Of a stretch of 64,000 nt of DNA, positions 1 to 9,484 are shown in pieces (position 1 is the stretch's first letter; each line of letters opens with the position of its first letter). The stretch is from Jeotgalicoccus nanhaiensis (lineage in GTDB: Bacteria > Bacillota > Bacilli > Staphylococcales > Salinicoccaceae). The stretch is taken from NCBI GenBank assembly GCA_004570955.1, contig SPPL01000001.1, positions 124,001 through 188,000 of the forward strand, in the 5' to 3' direction. The notes under the pieces are model-generated. The model was not told the DNA's origin and did no database searches. It saw only the letters and a list, made by a program, of their open reading frames with translations. Both the position numbers and the translations under genes were made by a program.

Positions 1-552
1 GATTACCTTATCGTCCACTTCGTAGTACTTCTGGTTAATACCGACACCGATAATTACCCTCAGGTCTTTTTTACTGCCTCTGTAGCAGTCAATCAGCTTC
101 GCCGTAATTTTTTTTGCAGTGCCTCTCCAGCCTGCATGCGCAAGTCCCAAAAAGCTATCTGATACGCTGTAAACGTATACAGGAATACAGTCGGCATAAT
201 TCATTGTTAAAAGTACACCGGTGTCATAAGTATATAAACCGTCTACATCATAGAGACTGTCGCCGAGTTCCTCAGCATTTGTACCTCTGTCTCTTTTCGT
301 CACTTCTTTAATATTGCCGCCGTGTTTTTGTATCGGCAGTACCCATGAACTTACAGGAAAATCTATTTCTTCAGCAAGTTTCTTCTGATGGCTATGGACA
401 TTTTTGACTTTGTCACCGATATAGAGCGCCATATTAAAGCTGTTTTTCGGATAAGAACTCTGTCCGCCGTGCCTCATCGTGTAGCCGAAAGTCAGCTCAT
501 CTGAATTATCTCCGACGAAATATTTATGCGTTTTAAAGCAATTATTATTCAA
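1..552 (-). CDS. pgeF: PgeF/YlmD laccase-domain protein (partial, 3' end cut by window)
   Basis: The minus strand is open for 184 codons from a TTG start at 552 to the window edge, with GGGAGA a few bases upstream as ribosome binding site. The protein carries the family motif HAGWRGT and the segment NYADCIP, with the conserved Asp-Cys-His set of the PgeF/YlmD (DUF152) family. Characterised members act as copper- or zinc-dependent purine nucleoside phosphorylases/adenosine deaminases or repair peptidoglycan precursors (family knowledge). It follows ftsZ, as in staphylococci and bacilli. The C-terminus is outside the window. The non-ATG start is inferred from the SD and from the alignment-like N-terminus. 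Confidence 0.88.
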   Translation of the reverse strand, partial: MNNNCFKTHKYFVGDNSDELTFGYTMRHGGQSSYPKNSFNMALYIGDKVKNVHSHQKKLAEEIDFPVSSWVLPIQKHGGNIKEVTKRDRGTNAEELGDSLYDVDGLYTYDTGVLLTMNYADCIPVYVYSVSDSFLGLAHAGWRGTAKKITAKLIDCYRGSKKDLRVIIGVGINQKYYEVDDKVI

Positions 553-565
553 ATTATCTCCCGCC

Positions 566-602
566 TATAAAATAAAGGAGATATTGGGTCGCCAATATCT
601 CC
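566..602 (-). terminator. Intrinsic terminator after ftsZ
   Basis: A perfect 11-bp inverted repeat (577-587 / 592-602, 4-nt loop) is followed on the minus strand by a U-rich tract (TTTATTTTAT). It lies between the ftsZ stop and the pgeF SD, with almost no room left for a separate pgeF promoter. Confidence 0.8.
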
Positions 603-623
603 GATATATACAATGCACAAAAT

Positions 624-1805
624 TTATCTTCTGCGTCTTTCTCTTCTCGAACTGTTTCCTTTAAGGAAAGTCGGAACATCAGGCTCTTCCTGTGGACGGG
701 CATCAAATCTGTCCGGCTCACGGGAGAACCCTTCATCTTCGGCAATATCTCTTGAGTTATATGCCGGCGGCTGATTAAAATTGCTGCCTCCGCCGCGTGA
801 ATTATTCTGTTCAGGCTGCTCAGAAGGTCTGTCAGCAGAACGCTGAAGTGTTTTCTCATTGAATCCTGTAGCAATTACAGTAATTACAATTTCATCTTCA
901 AGTTCAGGATTGATAACAGTACCGAAAATCATATTAACATCTTCATCCGCTGCATCCTGAACGATGTCTGCTGCTTCCTGCGCTTCAAAGAGCGACAGCG
1001 ATTCTCCGCCTGTAATATTCATCAGAACACCCTGTGCTCCAACGATTGACGTTTCCAAGAGCGGGCTTGAAATTGCTTTTTTAGCTGCTTCAACTGCACG
1101 GTTTTCGCCAGCTGAAATACCGATACCCATTAAGGCAGAACCCTGGTTCTGCATAATAGTCTTAACGTCTGCGAAGTCAAGGTTTACTTCACCGCTTACA
1201 GCGATAAGGTCAGAGATACCCTGAACACCTTGGCGCAGAACGTTATCAGCTTCTTTAAATGCTTCCATCATCGGTGTAGATTTATCTACGATATCTAATA
1301 AGCGATCATTTGGGATAATAATCAGAGTATCGACAGCTGCCTTCATCTGTTCAACACCAGCAGCAGCTTGTGTTTGTCTCTTTCTTCCTTCAAAACCGAA
1401 CGGGCGCGTTACAACACCTACAGTGAGTGCTCCCATTTCTTTAGCGATTTTGGCAACGACCGGTGCTGCGCCAGTACCTGTTCCGCCGCCCATACCCGCT
1501 GTAACGAACACCATGTCCGCACCCTGGATAGCGTCTTCGATTTGTTCGCGTGATTCTTCGGCAGCTTTTTTACCGATATCGGGATTTGCCCCGGCACCTA
1601 AACCGCGTGTTAATTTTTCACCAATTTGGATTCTTGACTCGGCTTTTGATAAATTTAAAGCCTGCCCATCAGTGTTAATAGCAATGAATTCAACGTTGGA
1701 CATGCCGTCCTCAATCATACGGTTAACAGCATTATTACCGCCGCCGCCAACACCGATAACTTTTAACGTCGCCATGTGATTGAAACCTTGTTCAAATTCT
1801 AACAT
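624..1805 (-). CDS. ftsZ: Cell division protein FtsZ
   Basis: Tubulin-like GTPase that polymerises into the cytokinetic ring at mid-cell. At 393 aa it has normal family length. The nucleotide-binding signature GGGTGTG is at residues 106-112, after an N-terminal [13 protein letters not shown] segment. A variable linker rich in Asn, Gly and Glu follows the GTPase domain, then a conserved C-terminal peptide (DVPTFLKG) that in this family binds FtsA, and a basic Arg-rich tail. The start is ATG at 1805 with GGGAGG eight bases upstream. It lies 24 bp downstream of ftsA and is the last division gene of the cluster, before a terminator. Confidence 0.98.
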   Translation of the reverse strand: MLEFEQGFNHMATLKVIGVGGGGNNAVNRMIEDGMSNVEFIAINTDGQALNLSKAESRIQIGEKLTRGLGAGANPDIGKKAAEESREQIEDAIQGADMVFVTAGMGGGTGTGAAPVVAKIAKEMGALTVGVVTRPFGFEGRKRQTQAAAGVEQMKAAVDTLIIIPNDRLLDIVDKSTPMMEAFKEADNVLRQGVQGISDLIAVSGEVNLDFADVKTIMQNQGSALMGIGISAGENRAVEAAKKAISSPLLETSIVGAQGVLMNITGGESLSLFEAQEAADIVQDAADEDVNMIFGTVINPELEDEIVITVIATGFNEKTLQRSADRPSEQPEQNNSRGGGSNFNQPPAYNSRDIAEDEGFSREPDRFDARPQEEPDVPTFLKGNSSRRERRRR

Positions 1806-1829
1806 TAATCTTTCCTCCCAAATGTACTT

Positions 1830-3329
1830 CTACTCAAATAAATTTTTAAATACTTTTTTAATTTTACTGCCTAAATCGCCTTGCTCTTTCGGTTCTTTAT
1901 CGGAACGTTCAGAACGGTTATCGGCGTCATCATAAGTGTAATCTTCGTATTCTTCATCGGCAGCATCATCTTCAGCCTGTGATTCTTCACCGCCGTCTTC
2001 ATCAGGATAGTTATAATCATCTTCGTATGAAACTTCATCATGATCCTCATCCCGATTGACCTGAAGCTCATTCTCTTCTTTACGTTTTGCAAACAGTCCC
2101 GTAAAGAAGTTTGCAGGCTGTGCTTCCTGTTCATCGTTCACTGTATTGTGTGAGTATGTTTCTGGATAGTCATCATAATTATCAATTGTAACATATTCCA
2201 GTAACTCATCAAACATTATTCCGCTTGATAACACGGAGATTGCACTTGTGAATTCAGGTTTTCTTGCACCCATCTGATTCGGTATATGAACTCTGACTTT
2301 TTCTGCAACCAGATCCTGCATCAATTCTTTAACACCGCGGATATTTGCTGTTCCGCCGGTCAGCACAAAGCCGCCCTGCACATTATTTACACCGTTTGCT
2401 GCAAGGTCTTCAAAAACGCCCATAAAGGCATCTTCAACCACAAGCTCAATAACATCTGCGAGGTCTTTTGAAGTTACTTCAGCAGGTTCTCTCGAGTCAT
2501 TCTGCTGCAGCATCATTTTCTCATCATCGCTTGCGAGATCGAAAAATGCATGGCCGTACTGTTCTTTCGCCTGATCCGCTTCATCGTAAGTCGTATTAAA
2601 TTCATCGACTAAATCTAGGGTAATATCGCGGCCAGCAAGCCCTATGCTGTTCGCATATTTTAAAGAACCGCGTTCATAGTAAGCGAACTGCGTTAAGTCG
2701 AGGCCAATATCGATAACAACGGCGCCGAGTTCAACTTCAGCGTCTGTCAGCACATGCTGATAATTTACCGCATCTGAATACACATCTAAAATAGTTAAGC
2801 CTGCCGCTTCAACACATTTAACAATATTAACAAGCAGTGTACGATTTGCAGATACGACACCTGCTTTAACTGCCAGACTTTCTTCTGCGATCATTTCTTT
2901 TGGATCATTTACTTCATGCAGACCGTCCACTATAAAAGATACCGGATAAACGCTGACTACTTCCTGCTGGGTTGCAGGAACATTCATACGCACATTTTCC
3001 AGCAGCTCTTCAATATGTTCACCGGTAATTTCTGTCGCTTCCCCGCCGAAACGGATAATATCTTCTGTAAAGTGAATATGAGTATCCGCGATTGGAATTT
3101 TCACAAATACTTCTTCAATATCTACACCTGAAGCAATTTTTGCTTTTTTAATTGTATCTGTAATTGCATTTTTAGCCTGATCAAAATCGTTGATCATCCC
3201 TTTAGAAACCCCATCAGTGAAGGTTTGACCGGTACCAATAACATTCACACCGTTGTGAAATTTTTCTCCGACCACTACTTTGACACTAGACGAGCCGATA
3301 TCAAGGGCAACATAATAATGTTCCTTCAC
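1830..3329 (-). CDS. ftsA: Cell division protein FtsA (long acidic linker)
   Basis: Actin-like ATPase that tethers FtsZ to the membrane. The N-terminal phosphate-1 motif (ALDIGSSSVKVVVGE) and the later GGFVLTGGTANIRG segment are typical of the FtsA/MreB/Hsp70 fold. The start is GTG at 3329 behind AGGAGG. At 499 aa it is longer than most FtsA proteins. The extra length is a very acidic Asp/Glu/Tyr-rich stretch (about residues 425-485) between the core and a C-terminal amphipathic basic helix (KIKKVFKNLF), which is the expected membrane-targeting sequence. ftsZ follows 24 bp downstream. Confidence 0.97.
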   Translation of the reverse strand: MKEHYYVALDIGSSSVKVVVGEKFHNGVNVIGTGQTFTDGVSKGMINDFDQAKNAITDTIKKAKIASGVDIEEVFVKIPIADTHIHFTEDIIRFGGEATEITGEHIEELLENVRMNVPATQQEVVSVYPVSFIVDGLHEVNDPKEMIAEESLAVKAGVVSANRTLLVNIVKCVEAAGLTILDVYSDAVNYQHVLTDAEVELGAVVIDIGLDLTQFAYYERGSLKYANSIGLAGRDITLDLVDEFNTTYDEADQAKEQYGHAFFDLASDDEKMMLQQNDSREPAEVTSKDLADVIELVVEDAFMGVFEDLAANGVNNVQGGFVLTGGTANIRGVKELMQDLVAEKVRVHIPNQMGARKPEFTSAISVLSSGIMFDELLEYVTIDNYDDYPETYSHNTVNDEQEAQPANFFTGLFAKRKEENELQVNRDEDHDEVSYEDDYNYPDEDGGEESQAEDDAADEEYEDYTYDDADNRSERSDKEPKEQGDLGSKIKKVFKNLFE

Positions 3330-3377
3330 CTTATTGCCTCCTACACAGCCATTTTCATAATACTATTTCTAGTTTAC

Positions 3378-3408
3378 ATTATACTCAGATTAATGTGAAC
3401 TATTTCAA
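3378..3408 (-). promoter_or_regulatory. Candidate ftsA-ftsZ promoter
   Basis: On the minus strand TTGAAA (3403-3408) and a consensus TATAAT (3378-3383) are separated by 19 bp, about 50 bp upstream of the ftsA GTG start. The spacer is longer than ideal, so this is a candidate only. It sits in the largest gap of the division cluster (104 bp). Confidence 0.35.
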
Positions 3409-3433
3409 AAAATTTGTTTAACTTTATCTCTCT

Positions 3434-4630
3434 TTATTCTTCGGCGGCATTGTCGATTTCGCCAAGTGCCGACCTTACACCATCCAGAGCTTCATTGATA
3501 TCTTCAATATAACCCACCTGGGATGGTTCATTATAAATATTGTCTTTAATTTCACGTGCATCTGCGCTGTCGTACGGAAGGTAGCTGGTGCCGACTTCCA
3601 TATCAATTATCCCGCCGGTTTCGTCACCGATTTCCTGACGGATACCGATGTAATAATTCATTTTTTCGCTGAAAGTTTCATAATCAGCAACTATTTCCTG
3701 GCCGTCATTCATAAAGACGTGAATGCGGCGCATCGAATTATCTGTCGGGCGGAAATAGATTTCCGATATACTTTCCAGTATATCCACTTCAATTTCATTC
3801 AGCGCTGCAACAAGCGCATCGAATTCCTCGCCTTCAAAATTATAGATAATCGGTGCATTGCGGGGAGCCGACGGATAACCGCGCTGGATTCTACTGTTTT
3901 CAAGTACAGGAAAATAAAGATCTTCACTATTAATGTAAGCAATAGCTTTATATTCATTAACATTAACTGTAACATTATTCGGCCAGTCCCGCTCTACAGA
4001 TACTTCCTCAATTACCGGGAGCAATTCAACATTGTCCTCAGCTTTGCCGGCAGAAATACTGAACATCTTATCCCCTGTACTAAAACCGATACGCTCTTCA
4101 AGTTCCGTTTCAGTAACCAGACTGTTTCCTTCAAAGTTAATTTCCTTGACGTCACTCGCACTGGAAAAGACATACCACAGCAGAACGCCGAGCAGCAGCA
4201 CTAAAAAGATAACGATGCCGATATACAGATGAACCCGTTTAAATTTAAATTTCTCTCTAGGTTTTTTCGTCTTCTGGCCTTTACTCTTTTTCTTTTTGGT
4301 ACTGCTGTCTGCTGATTTTTTACCGCCGCTTTTTTTATTTCCGGCAGATTTCACGTTTTGTTTTCTGTTCTTTCCGGGCGTTTTTTTATTTTTAACAGCG
4401 GTGCTTTTTTCTTCAAAATCCTTATAGTGTTCTATTTTTAAAGATAGTTCATCATCTTCAGTCTCTGCTTTTTTCGAAACTTTTTTACTGGCCGGCGGCT
4501 TTTCAAAATTGCCTTCAGTTTTCTCTTTCTCAGGTTTTTTTGCAGTATAGCCGACATAGTCAGTATCCTGACGCTTTTTTTTCAATTTTTCTTTAATGTT
4601 ATTGATATTATTATCATCTTCTTTACTCAT
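3434..4630 (-). CDS. divIB: Cell division protein DivIB/FtsQ
   Basis: Bitopic membrane protein of the divisome that forms a complex with FtsL and DivIC. The first roughly 130 residues are a Lys/Ser-rich hydrophilic cytoplasmic tail. One transmembrane helix follows (LYIGIVIFLVLLLGVLLWYV), then an extracellular POTRA domain (beginning VKEINFEGNSLVTETELEERI) and the beta domain. At 398 aa it fits Gram-positive DivIB, whose N-terminal tails are long. The start is ATG at 4630 behind AGGAGG. It sits between murD and ftsA, the usual Bacillales place. Confidence 0.95.
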   Translation of the reverse strand: MSKEDDNNINNIKEKLKKKRQDTDYVGYTAKKPEKEKTEGNFEKPPASKKVSKKAETEDDELSLKIEHYKDFEEKSTAVKNKKTPGKNRKQNVKSAGNKKSGGKKSADSSTKKKKSKGQKTKKPREKFKFKRVHLYIGIVIFLVLLLGVLLWYVFSSASDVKEINFEGNSLVTETELEERIGFSTGDKMFSISAGKAEDNVELLPVIEEVSVERDWPNNVTVNVNEYKAIAYINSEDLYFPVLENSRIQRGYPSAPRNAPIIYNFEGEEFDALVAALNEIEVDILESISEIYFRPTDNSMRRIHVFMNDGQEIVADYETFSEKMNYYIGIRQEIGDETGGIIDMEVGTSYLPYDSADAREIKDNIYNEPSQVGYIEDINEALDGVRSALGEIDNAAEE

Positions 4631-4651
4631 CGGCTATACCTCCTGTTCTCT

Positions 4652-5989
4652 TTAGCTGAGTTTTGCGAATCCTTCTTTAAAATGGTCTCCGCGCCGCTCG
4701 TAATCTTTATATTGATCCCAGCTCGCGCACGCTGGAGAAAATAACACTGTATCTCCCGGTTCTGCATAATACCGGGTAAGCTCTACGCCTGTGTACGGAT
4801 TTTCAGTCAGCTCTGCAGGAATATTCAATTTCTCTGCAAGTGCTTCGAATTTCGGCGCTGTCTCTCCAAAAGTAACAATCCGCTTAACATGTCCTGCATA
4901 CTGCATCAGTTCATCAAGCGACTGTCCCCGGTCGAGGCCGCCTGCAAGCCAGATAACCGGCGTATCAAAACTTTTCAGGGCAAATGATGTTGCCAGATTA
5001 TTCGTCGCTTTTGAATCGTTGTAATATATCACATCATCGATTGCACCGAGACGTTCGAGTCTGTGGGAAATACCGCTGAATGTAGCAAGCGTCTTCTTAA
5101 TTGCATCCTTATTTACACCGTGCGCGGCTGCGGCAAGGAGTGTCGCAAGTATGTTCTCGATGTTATGCTCACCTTTAAGTACGGCATCCTGAACTTGCAT
5201 TACCACTTCACCATGTACGATTAAATTTCCATCTGCTGCATAGGCATCAGCTTCTGACTCCGTATCAAAGTACTGAACGCGGCATTTAATATCCCGGTTT
5301 TCCAGCAGATGCGCCTGTTTTTTATTAAAGATTAATAAATCATCAGCCGTCATATTTTTAAATATTTCCAGTTTGGCATGAACATATTCTTCAACTGTAC
5401 CGTGATAATCCAAATGCGCTTCGTAAATATTTGTAATGACTGCAATATCCGGTCTAAATTCCTCAATGCCCATCAGCTGGAATGAAGATAATTCCATCAG
5501 CAAGGTGTCATCTCTTGTTGCTTCCATTGCAGCAGCTGAAGCAGGATAGCCGATATTACCGCATAAGATAGGGCTGCTGCCGCCATGTTCCAGCATTTCC
5601 CCGAGCAGATGCGTACATGTTGTTTTGCCGTTCGTGCCGGTCAGTGCATATATCGGCGCTTCACTCAGATGATGCGCAATCTCAACGTCTGTAACAATCG
5701 GTATTTTTCTTTCTGCTGCTTCTTTTAAAAAAGGAATGCTGTACGGAATCCCCGGGTTCTTAACGATTAAATCTGCATCGTTTAAAAGATTAACCGGATG
5801 GTGTCCGTCGACAATCTCAACACCCCATGCTTTGTATTTCTGTTCCGCTTCTTCATCTGAAAAAACTTCATTAGTCGTCAGTGTCACATTCGCACCTAAA
5901 CTGACCAGTGCATTTACAGCACTTTTTCCGCTTCTTCCATATCCGAGTACGATGATATTTTTATTTTCGTAGCCTCTGAATGGTTTCAT
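4652..5989 (-). CDS. murD: UDP-N-acetylmuramoylalanine-D-glutamate ligase MurD
   Basis: Cytoplasmic ATP-dependent ligase adding D-glutamate to UDP-MurNAc-L-Ala in peptidoglycan precursor synthesis. The 445-aa protein has the Rossmann N-terminus with GYGRSGKSA, the Mur ligase P-loop GTNGKTT at residues 118-124, ELSSFQL, and the C-terminal domain motif YNDSKATNNLAT. It starts only a base after the mraY stop codon, with an SD embedded in the mraY 3' end, so the two are probably translationally coupled. Confidence 0.98.
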   Translation of the reverse strand: MKPFRGYENKNIIVLGYGRSGKSAVNALVSLGANVTLTTNEVFSDEEAEQKYKAWGVEIVDGHHPVNLLNDADLIVKNPGIPYSIPFLKEAAERKIPIVTDVEIAHHLSEAPIYALTGTNGKTTCTHLLGEMLEHGGSSPILCGNIGYPASAAAMEATRDDTLLMELSSFQLMGIEEFRPDIAVITNIYEAHLDYHGTVEEYVHAKLEIFKNMTADDLLIFNKKQAHLLENRDIKCRVQYFDTESEADAYAADGNLIVHGEVVMQVQDAVLKGEHNIENILATLLAAAAHGVNKDAIKKTLATFSGISHRLERLGAIDDVIYYNDSKATNNLATSFALKSFDTPVIWLAGGLDRGQSLDELMQYAGHVKRIVTFGETAPKFEALAEKLNIPAELTENPYTGVELTRYYAEPGDTVLFSPACASWDQYKDYERRGDHFKEGFAKLS

Positions 5990-5990
5990 T

Positions 5991-6953
5991 CTACATCACT
6001 CCCAATAGTACACCGGCTATGCCTGCCAGCAGTCCAACCGACCAGAAGACAATAACAATTTTCCATTCATTCCATCCTGACAGTTCAAAATGATGATGAA
6101 TCGGCGTCATTTTAAAGATTCTTCTGCCAGTCGTTTTATACGATGCAACCTGCATCATAACGCTTGCTGTTTCAATAACAAAGACGATTCCAATAATGAG
6201 CAGCAGGAGACTGCTGTTTAAGAGCAGTGACACTGTCGCAATAATACCGCCGAGTGCAAGTGATCCTGTATCGCCCATAAACAGTTTGGCAGGGTATTTA
6301 TTAAATATTAAAAATCCAATCAGCGAACCGGTTAAAATAAACAGAAACAGTGCAACTTCCATTTCCCCTGTTAACAGGCTGATTACAAGAAATGAACCAA
6401 ATGCGATAATTGACGTTCCTGTCGACAAGCCGTCAAGGCCGTCCGTTAAATTCACTGCGTTAGAAAATCCGACGAGCCAAAAAACAATCCAGACGACAAA
6501 AAATATGCCGAGCGGGATAAACAAATCGGTTCCCGGAATCTGAATGCCGGCATCGATATCCGGAATCCAGTTCCTCATTATAATAAAGATTATGACCGCA
6601 ACTAAAATTTGTGCAAGAAACTTCTGTTTTGATGACAAGCCTGCGTTATCCTTTTTAACGACGATAATATAATCATCGATAAATCCGATTAATGCAAAAC
6701 CTAGTGTGACAATAATCAGCACCAGCAGCTTATAAATATCATCGGCAAAAAACAGACCGATAATCGACAGTACAATCGTTACAGAAATAAAAGACAAACC
6801 GCCCATCGTCGGGGTTCCTGTTTTAATTAAATGGCTTTCAGGACCTTCCTGCCTGATAGTCTGCCCAAATTTCATGCGCTTCAGTAAAGGTATTAAAATT
6901 GGTACCAGTATTGCAGTCAGCACAAGTGCGGCTGCGAAAAATATATAGTTCAT
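5991..6953 (-). CDS. mraY: Phospho-N-acetylmuramoyl-pentapeptide transferase MraY
   Basis: Integral membrane enzyme that transfers phospho-MurNAc-pentapeptide to undecaprenyl phosphate, making lipid I. About ten hydrophobic segments are visible in 320 aa. Signature sites are FIDDYIIVVKK, NAVNLTDGLDGLSTG and the HHHFELSG loop near the C-terminus, all characteristic of MraY. The start is ATG at 6953 behind GGAGGAG. It lies 9 bp downstream of pbp1 and directly before murD. Confidence 0.98.
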   Translation of the reverse strand: MNYIFFAAALVLTAILVPILIPLLKRMKFGQTIRQEGPESHLIKTGTPTMGGLSFISVTIVLSIIGLFFADDIYKLLVLIIVTLGFALIGFIDDYIIVVKKDNAGLSSKQKFLAQILVAVIIFIIMRNWIPDIDAGIQIPGTDLFIPLGIFFVVWIVFWLVGFSNAVNLTDGLDGLSTGTSIIAFGSFLVISLLTGEMEVALFLFILTGSLIGFLIFNKYPAKLFMGDTGSLALGGIIATVSLLLNSSLLLLIIGIVFVIETASVMMQVASYKTTGRRIFKMTPIHHHFELSGWNEWKIVIVFWSVGLLAGIAGVLLGVM

Positions 6954-6961
6954 AGCTCCTC

Positions 6962-9109
6962 CTAGTCGTTCGGGTCATTTGACGATAAAGTGATTTCGAC
7001 AGCAGTATCTTCTGTTACTGCCGTGCCCGCATTCTGTGACTGGCCATTTACGTAGCCTTCGCCTTCGACTGTTATATTAATACCTATAAAGTCAGCGAGC
7101 ATCAGTGCTTCCCGTTTCGAAAGCCCTTTGAAGTCCGGCAGGGTCGGCTCGCCGTCTGTTTTCACAAACAGGGAATCGTAAGGCAGCAAAGTGTCATCCT
7201 GAGGGAAATGATCGGTAATCTCTGTACCGTTCCCGACTATTTTTACATCAATTGTATCATTTAATTCATCAGTTAAAGCATCTATTTCCTGTCCTCTGTA
7301 ATCTCCGATTTCTATGACATCGTGATCGCCGGATACATCCGCTTCAGAAACTTCAAGATATTTCAGCGTACGTTCCATCAGGGGATTAAAGCCCCTGGCA
7401 ACGCCGTTATCCCATGTTTCACTTTTGTTTTCACTGGCAAGTTTTATACCGTAATAGACAATCACTTCCGGATCGTCTTTTGGAGCATAGCCTAAAAACG
7501 AAGTGAAAAACTGATATTCTCCGTCCATGTAGCCGCCCGTCTCCGGATCATAGATCTGAGCAGTACCCGATTTTCCGGTAACTTCATATTCATCGGATTT
7601 ATATTGCGGATTATGGTCCAGCGAACCGTCGATCAGCGTATTCATTTCTGCTACAGTTTTTTCTGCTGCCTCCGGAGATATAACCTGTCTGACAGTTTCT
7701 TCCTTGCCGTCGTAGACAACTTCGCCGGCATCATCGGTAATCTCATCAACGACGTAAGGTTTCTTCATCTCCCCTTCGTTCAATAGCGCAGTCATTCCCT
7801 GAATCAGCTGAATCGGCGTTACTGTAGACGTTTGCCCGAAAGAGGTGGTTTTCTGCTGAAGTTCATCACCCCAGGCAATCTGCCCGGTTGTTTCTGTTGG
7901 AAATTCAGAACCGGTCGACTGACCGAATCCGAATTTTTCATAGTAGTCGAGCATCTTGTCGGACCCGACTTTATCCTGCAGGATCATCATCAGAACGTTT
8001 GATGAATACTGCATTCCTTCGTTATAGGTAATGTCGCCCCAGCCTTCGGTTTCCCAGTCGTAAATTGTTGAATCCATTACATCCATCGATCCCGAAGTGT
8101 AAACTGCATCCGGATCGTAAACTCCTTCTTCGATAGCGGCCGCTAGTCCAAACACTTTAAATGTGGAGCCCGGTTCAAATGAATATTCATAAAGCATATT
8201 CAGCCAGCTGTTGCCGAAACCTTCCCGCGTTTCAGGATTGAAGGACGGGCGCTGGCCGCTCGCGAGAATCTCTCCTGTATTTGCATCTGCAACGACCGCA
8301 ATTAATTCTTCCGGTTCAAAGTGGTCTTCCATATCGTTTAAAGTATCTTCCAGATAGAGTTGAATATTCGAATCGATAGTCAGCTTCACATCATGACCGT
8401 CTACCGGAGGTTTGACATTATCTGAATTCGGCACGATATAGCCCCATACGTCCTGAGAATAATCAACGCTGCCTGGCTCCCCTTTAAGGAGGTCGTTATA
8501 AATACGTTCAAAACCAAGCTGGCCGTCCAGGGCACCGATGTCATCATTTAATTCTGCAAAGCCGATTAAATGAGAGGCAAACTGGCCATTCGGATAAAAG
8601 CGTCTCGTTTCCGGCACAAAAGAGATCCCTGTCGCTTCGGATTCCTCGAGGAATTTCTTATCATTATAGGAAATATTCCGGCCGGCCTGTCCTAGCTCCA
8701 TCTGAAACTGGCCTTTTTTAATATTCTCTTCGATTTCTTTTTGTATGTCTTCTTTCTTCATGTCGACAACTTCAGCGAGCAGAGCAGCTGTTTCTTCCGG
8801 GTTGCTCACGTGATTCGGATAATTCTCATCGGTAATTATCGCAATCCGGTATGCCTCCATATCTGCTGCAAGTATATTGCCTTCACGGTCGACGATTTCA
8901 CCGCGTTCCGGTTCATTTACCGCACTGACAGCATATTTATCCTGTCCTCTCGCGATTAAATCTTCGTCGTCTATCGTTTGAAATACCATCAATTTAATAA
9001 ATTGACCGATAATCAAAAGAAAAAGCACTCCTATACCGAAATATATCAGGAGTGCGCCGATTGTTAGCTTGCTATTTTTAAGACTGATCTTCCGTCTAAT
9101 CTTCCCCAT
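6962..9109 (-). CDS. pbp1: Division-specific penicillin-binding protein (class B, PASTA)
   Basis: Class B transpeptidase of the divisome, membrane anchored with an extracellular catalytic domain. It has a cytoplasmic basic start, one transmembrane helix (about residues 17-45), a dimerisation domain with the EPERGEIVDREGN motif, and a transpeptidase domain with STFK (Ser about 315), SSN and KSGT motifs. Two C-terminal PASTA-like segments follow. At 715 aa it matches staphylococcal Pbp1/PbpB. The ATG at 9109 lies inside the 3' end of ftsL (14-bp overlap) with only a weak SD, suggesting translational coupling to ftsL. Confidence 0.96.
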   Translation of the reverse strand: MGKIRRKISLKNSKLTIGALLIYFGIGVLFLLIIGQFIKLMVFQTIDDEDLIARGQDKYAVSAVNEPERGEIVDREGNILAADMEAYRIAIITDENYPNHVSNPEETAALLAEVVDMKKEDIQKEIEENIKKGQFQMELGQAGRNISYNDKKFLEESEATGISFVPETRRFYPNGQFASHLIGFAELNDDIGALDGQLGFERIYNDLLKGEPGSVDYSQDVWGYIVPNSDNVKPPVDGHDVKLTIDSNIQLYLEDTLNDMEDHFEPEELIAVVADANTGEILASGQRPSFNPETREGFGNSWLNMLYEYSFEPGSTFKVFGLAAAIEEGVYDPDAVYTSGSMDVMDSTIYDWETEGWGDITYNEGMQYSSNVLMMILQDKVGSDKMLDYYEKFGFGQSTGSEFPTETTGQIAWGDELQQKTTSFGQTSTVTPIQLIQGMTALLNEGEMKKPYVVDEITDDAGEVVYDGKEETVRQVISPEAAEKTVAEMNTLIDGSLDHNPQYKSDEYEVTGKSGTAQIYDPETGGYMDGEYQFFTSFLGYAPKDDPEVIVYYGIKLASENKSETWDNGVARGFNPLMERTLKYLEVSEADVSGDHDVIEIGDYRGQEIDALTDELNDTIDVKIVGNGTEITDHFPQDDTLLPYDSLFVKTDGEPTLPDFKGLSKREALMLADFIGINITVEGEGYVNGQSQNAGTAVTEDTAVEITLSSNDPND

Positions 9110-9473
9110 ACTTTTCTACAACCTTTACATTGCTATTATTCAGATCCAGGCCCAGTTCCTGAGCTTTTTCATATATGCGATCGTAAGAAGCAAGGTAAGT
9201 GATCTCAGTATTCAACTCACTGATTTCACCGTTTTTAACTGCGATTGTCTGTTCAATTGATGACTTCTCATTCTGGTAATTATAGGCTTCCATTTTTAAA
9301 GATAATACATATATGGAAACTGCAGCAATCAGAACAGCAAGTGTTATGTAAATAGCCATTTCCGTACGTTTAATCCCGACAATCTTTCCTTTTTTCCGGG
9401 TTTTCGGCTGACTGTCAGGTTTTCTGTATACTTTTTTTGCAGGATTTACCTCAGTATATCTTTCTACTACCAT
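9096..9473 (-). CDS. ftsL: Cell division protein FtsL
   Basis: Small bitopic divisome protein (125 aa) that partners DivIB and DivIC. It has a basic cytoplasmic N-terminus, a single transmembrane helix (IYITLAVLIAAVSIYVLSL, about residues 41-59), and a short extracellular heptad-like segment ending VKVVEKYGED. The assignment rests mainly on size, topology and position between rsmH and pbp1, because FtsL is poorly conserved. Its 3' end overlaps the pbp1 start. Confidence 0.9.
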   Translation of the reverse strand: MVVERYTEVNPAKKVYRKPDSQPKTRKKGKIVGIKRTEMAIYITLAVLIAAVSIYVLSLKMEAYNYQNEKSSIEQTIAVKNGEISELNTEITYLASYDRIYEKAQELGLDLNNSNVKVVEKYGED

Positions 9474-9484
9474 GTCAACACTTC

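Noticed and set aside
1871-2134. 87-aa minus-strand frame, Met/Lys rich
   Set aside because: An out-of-frame reading of the acidic ftsA linker; no SD.
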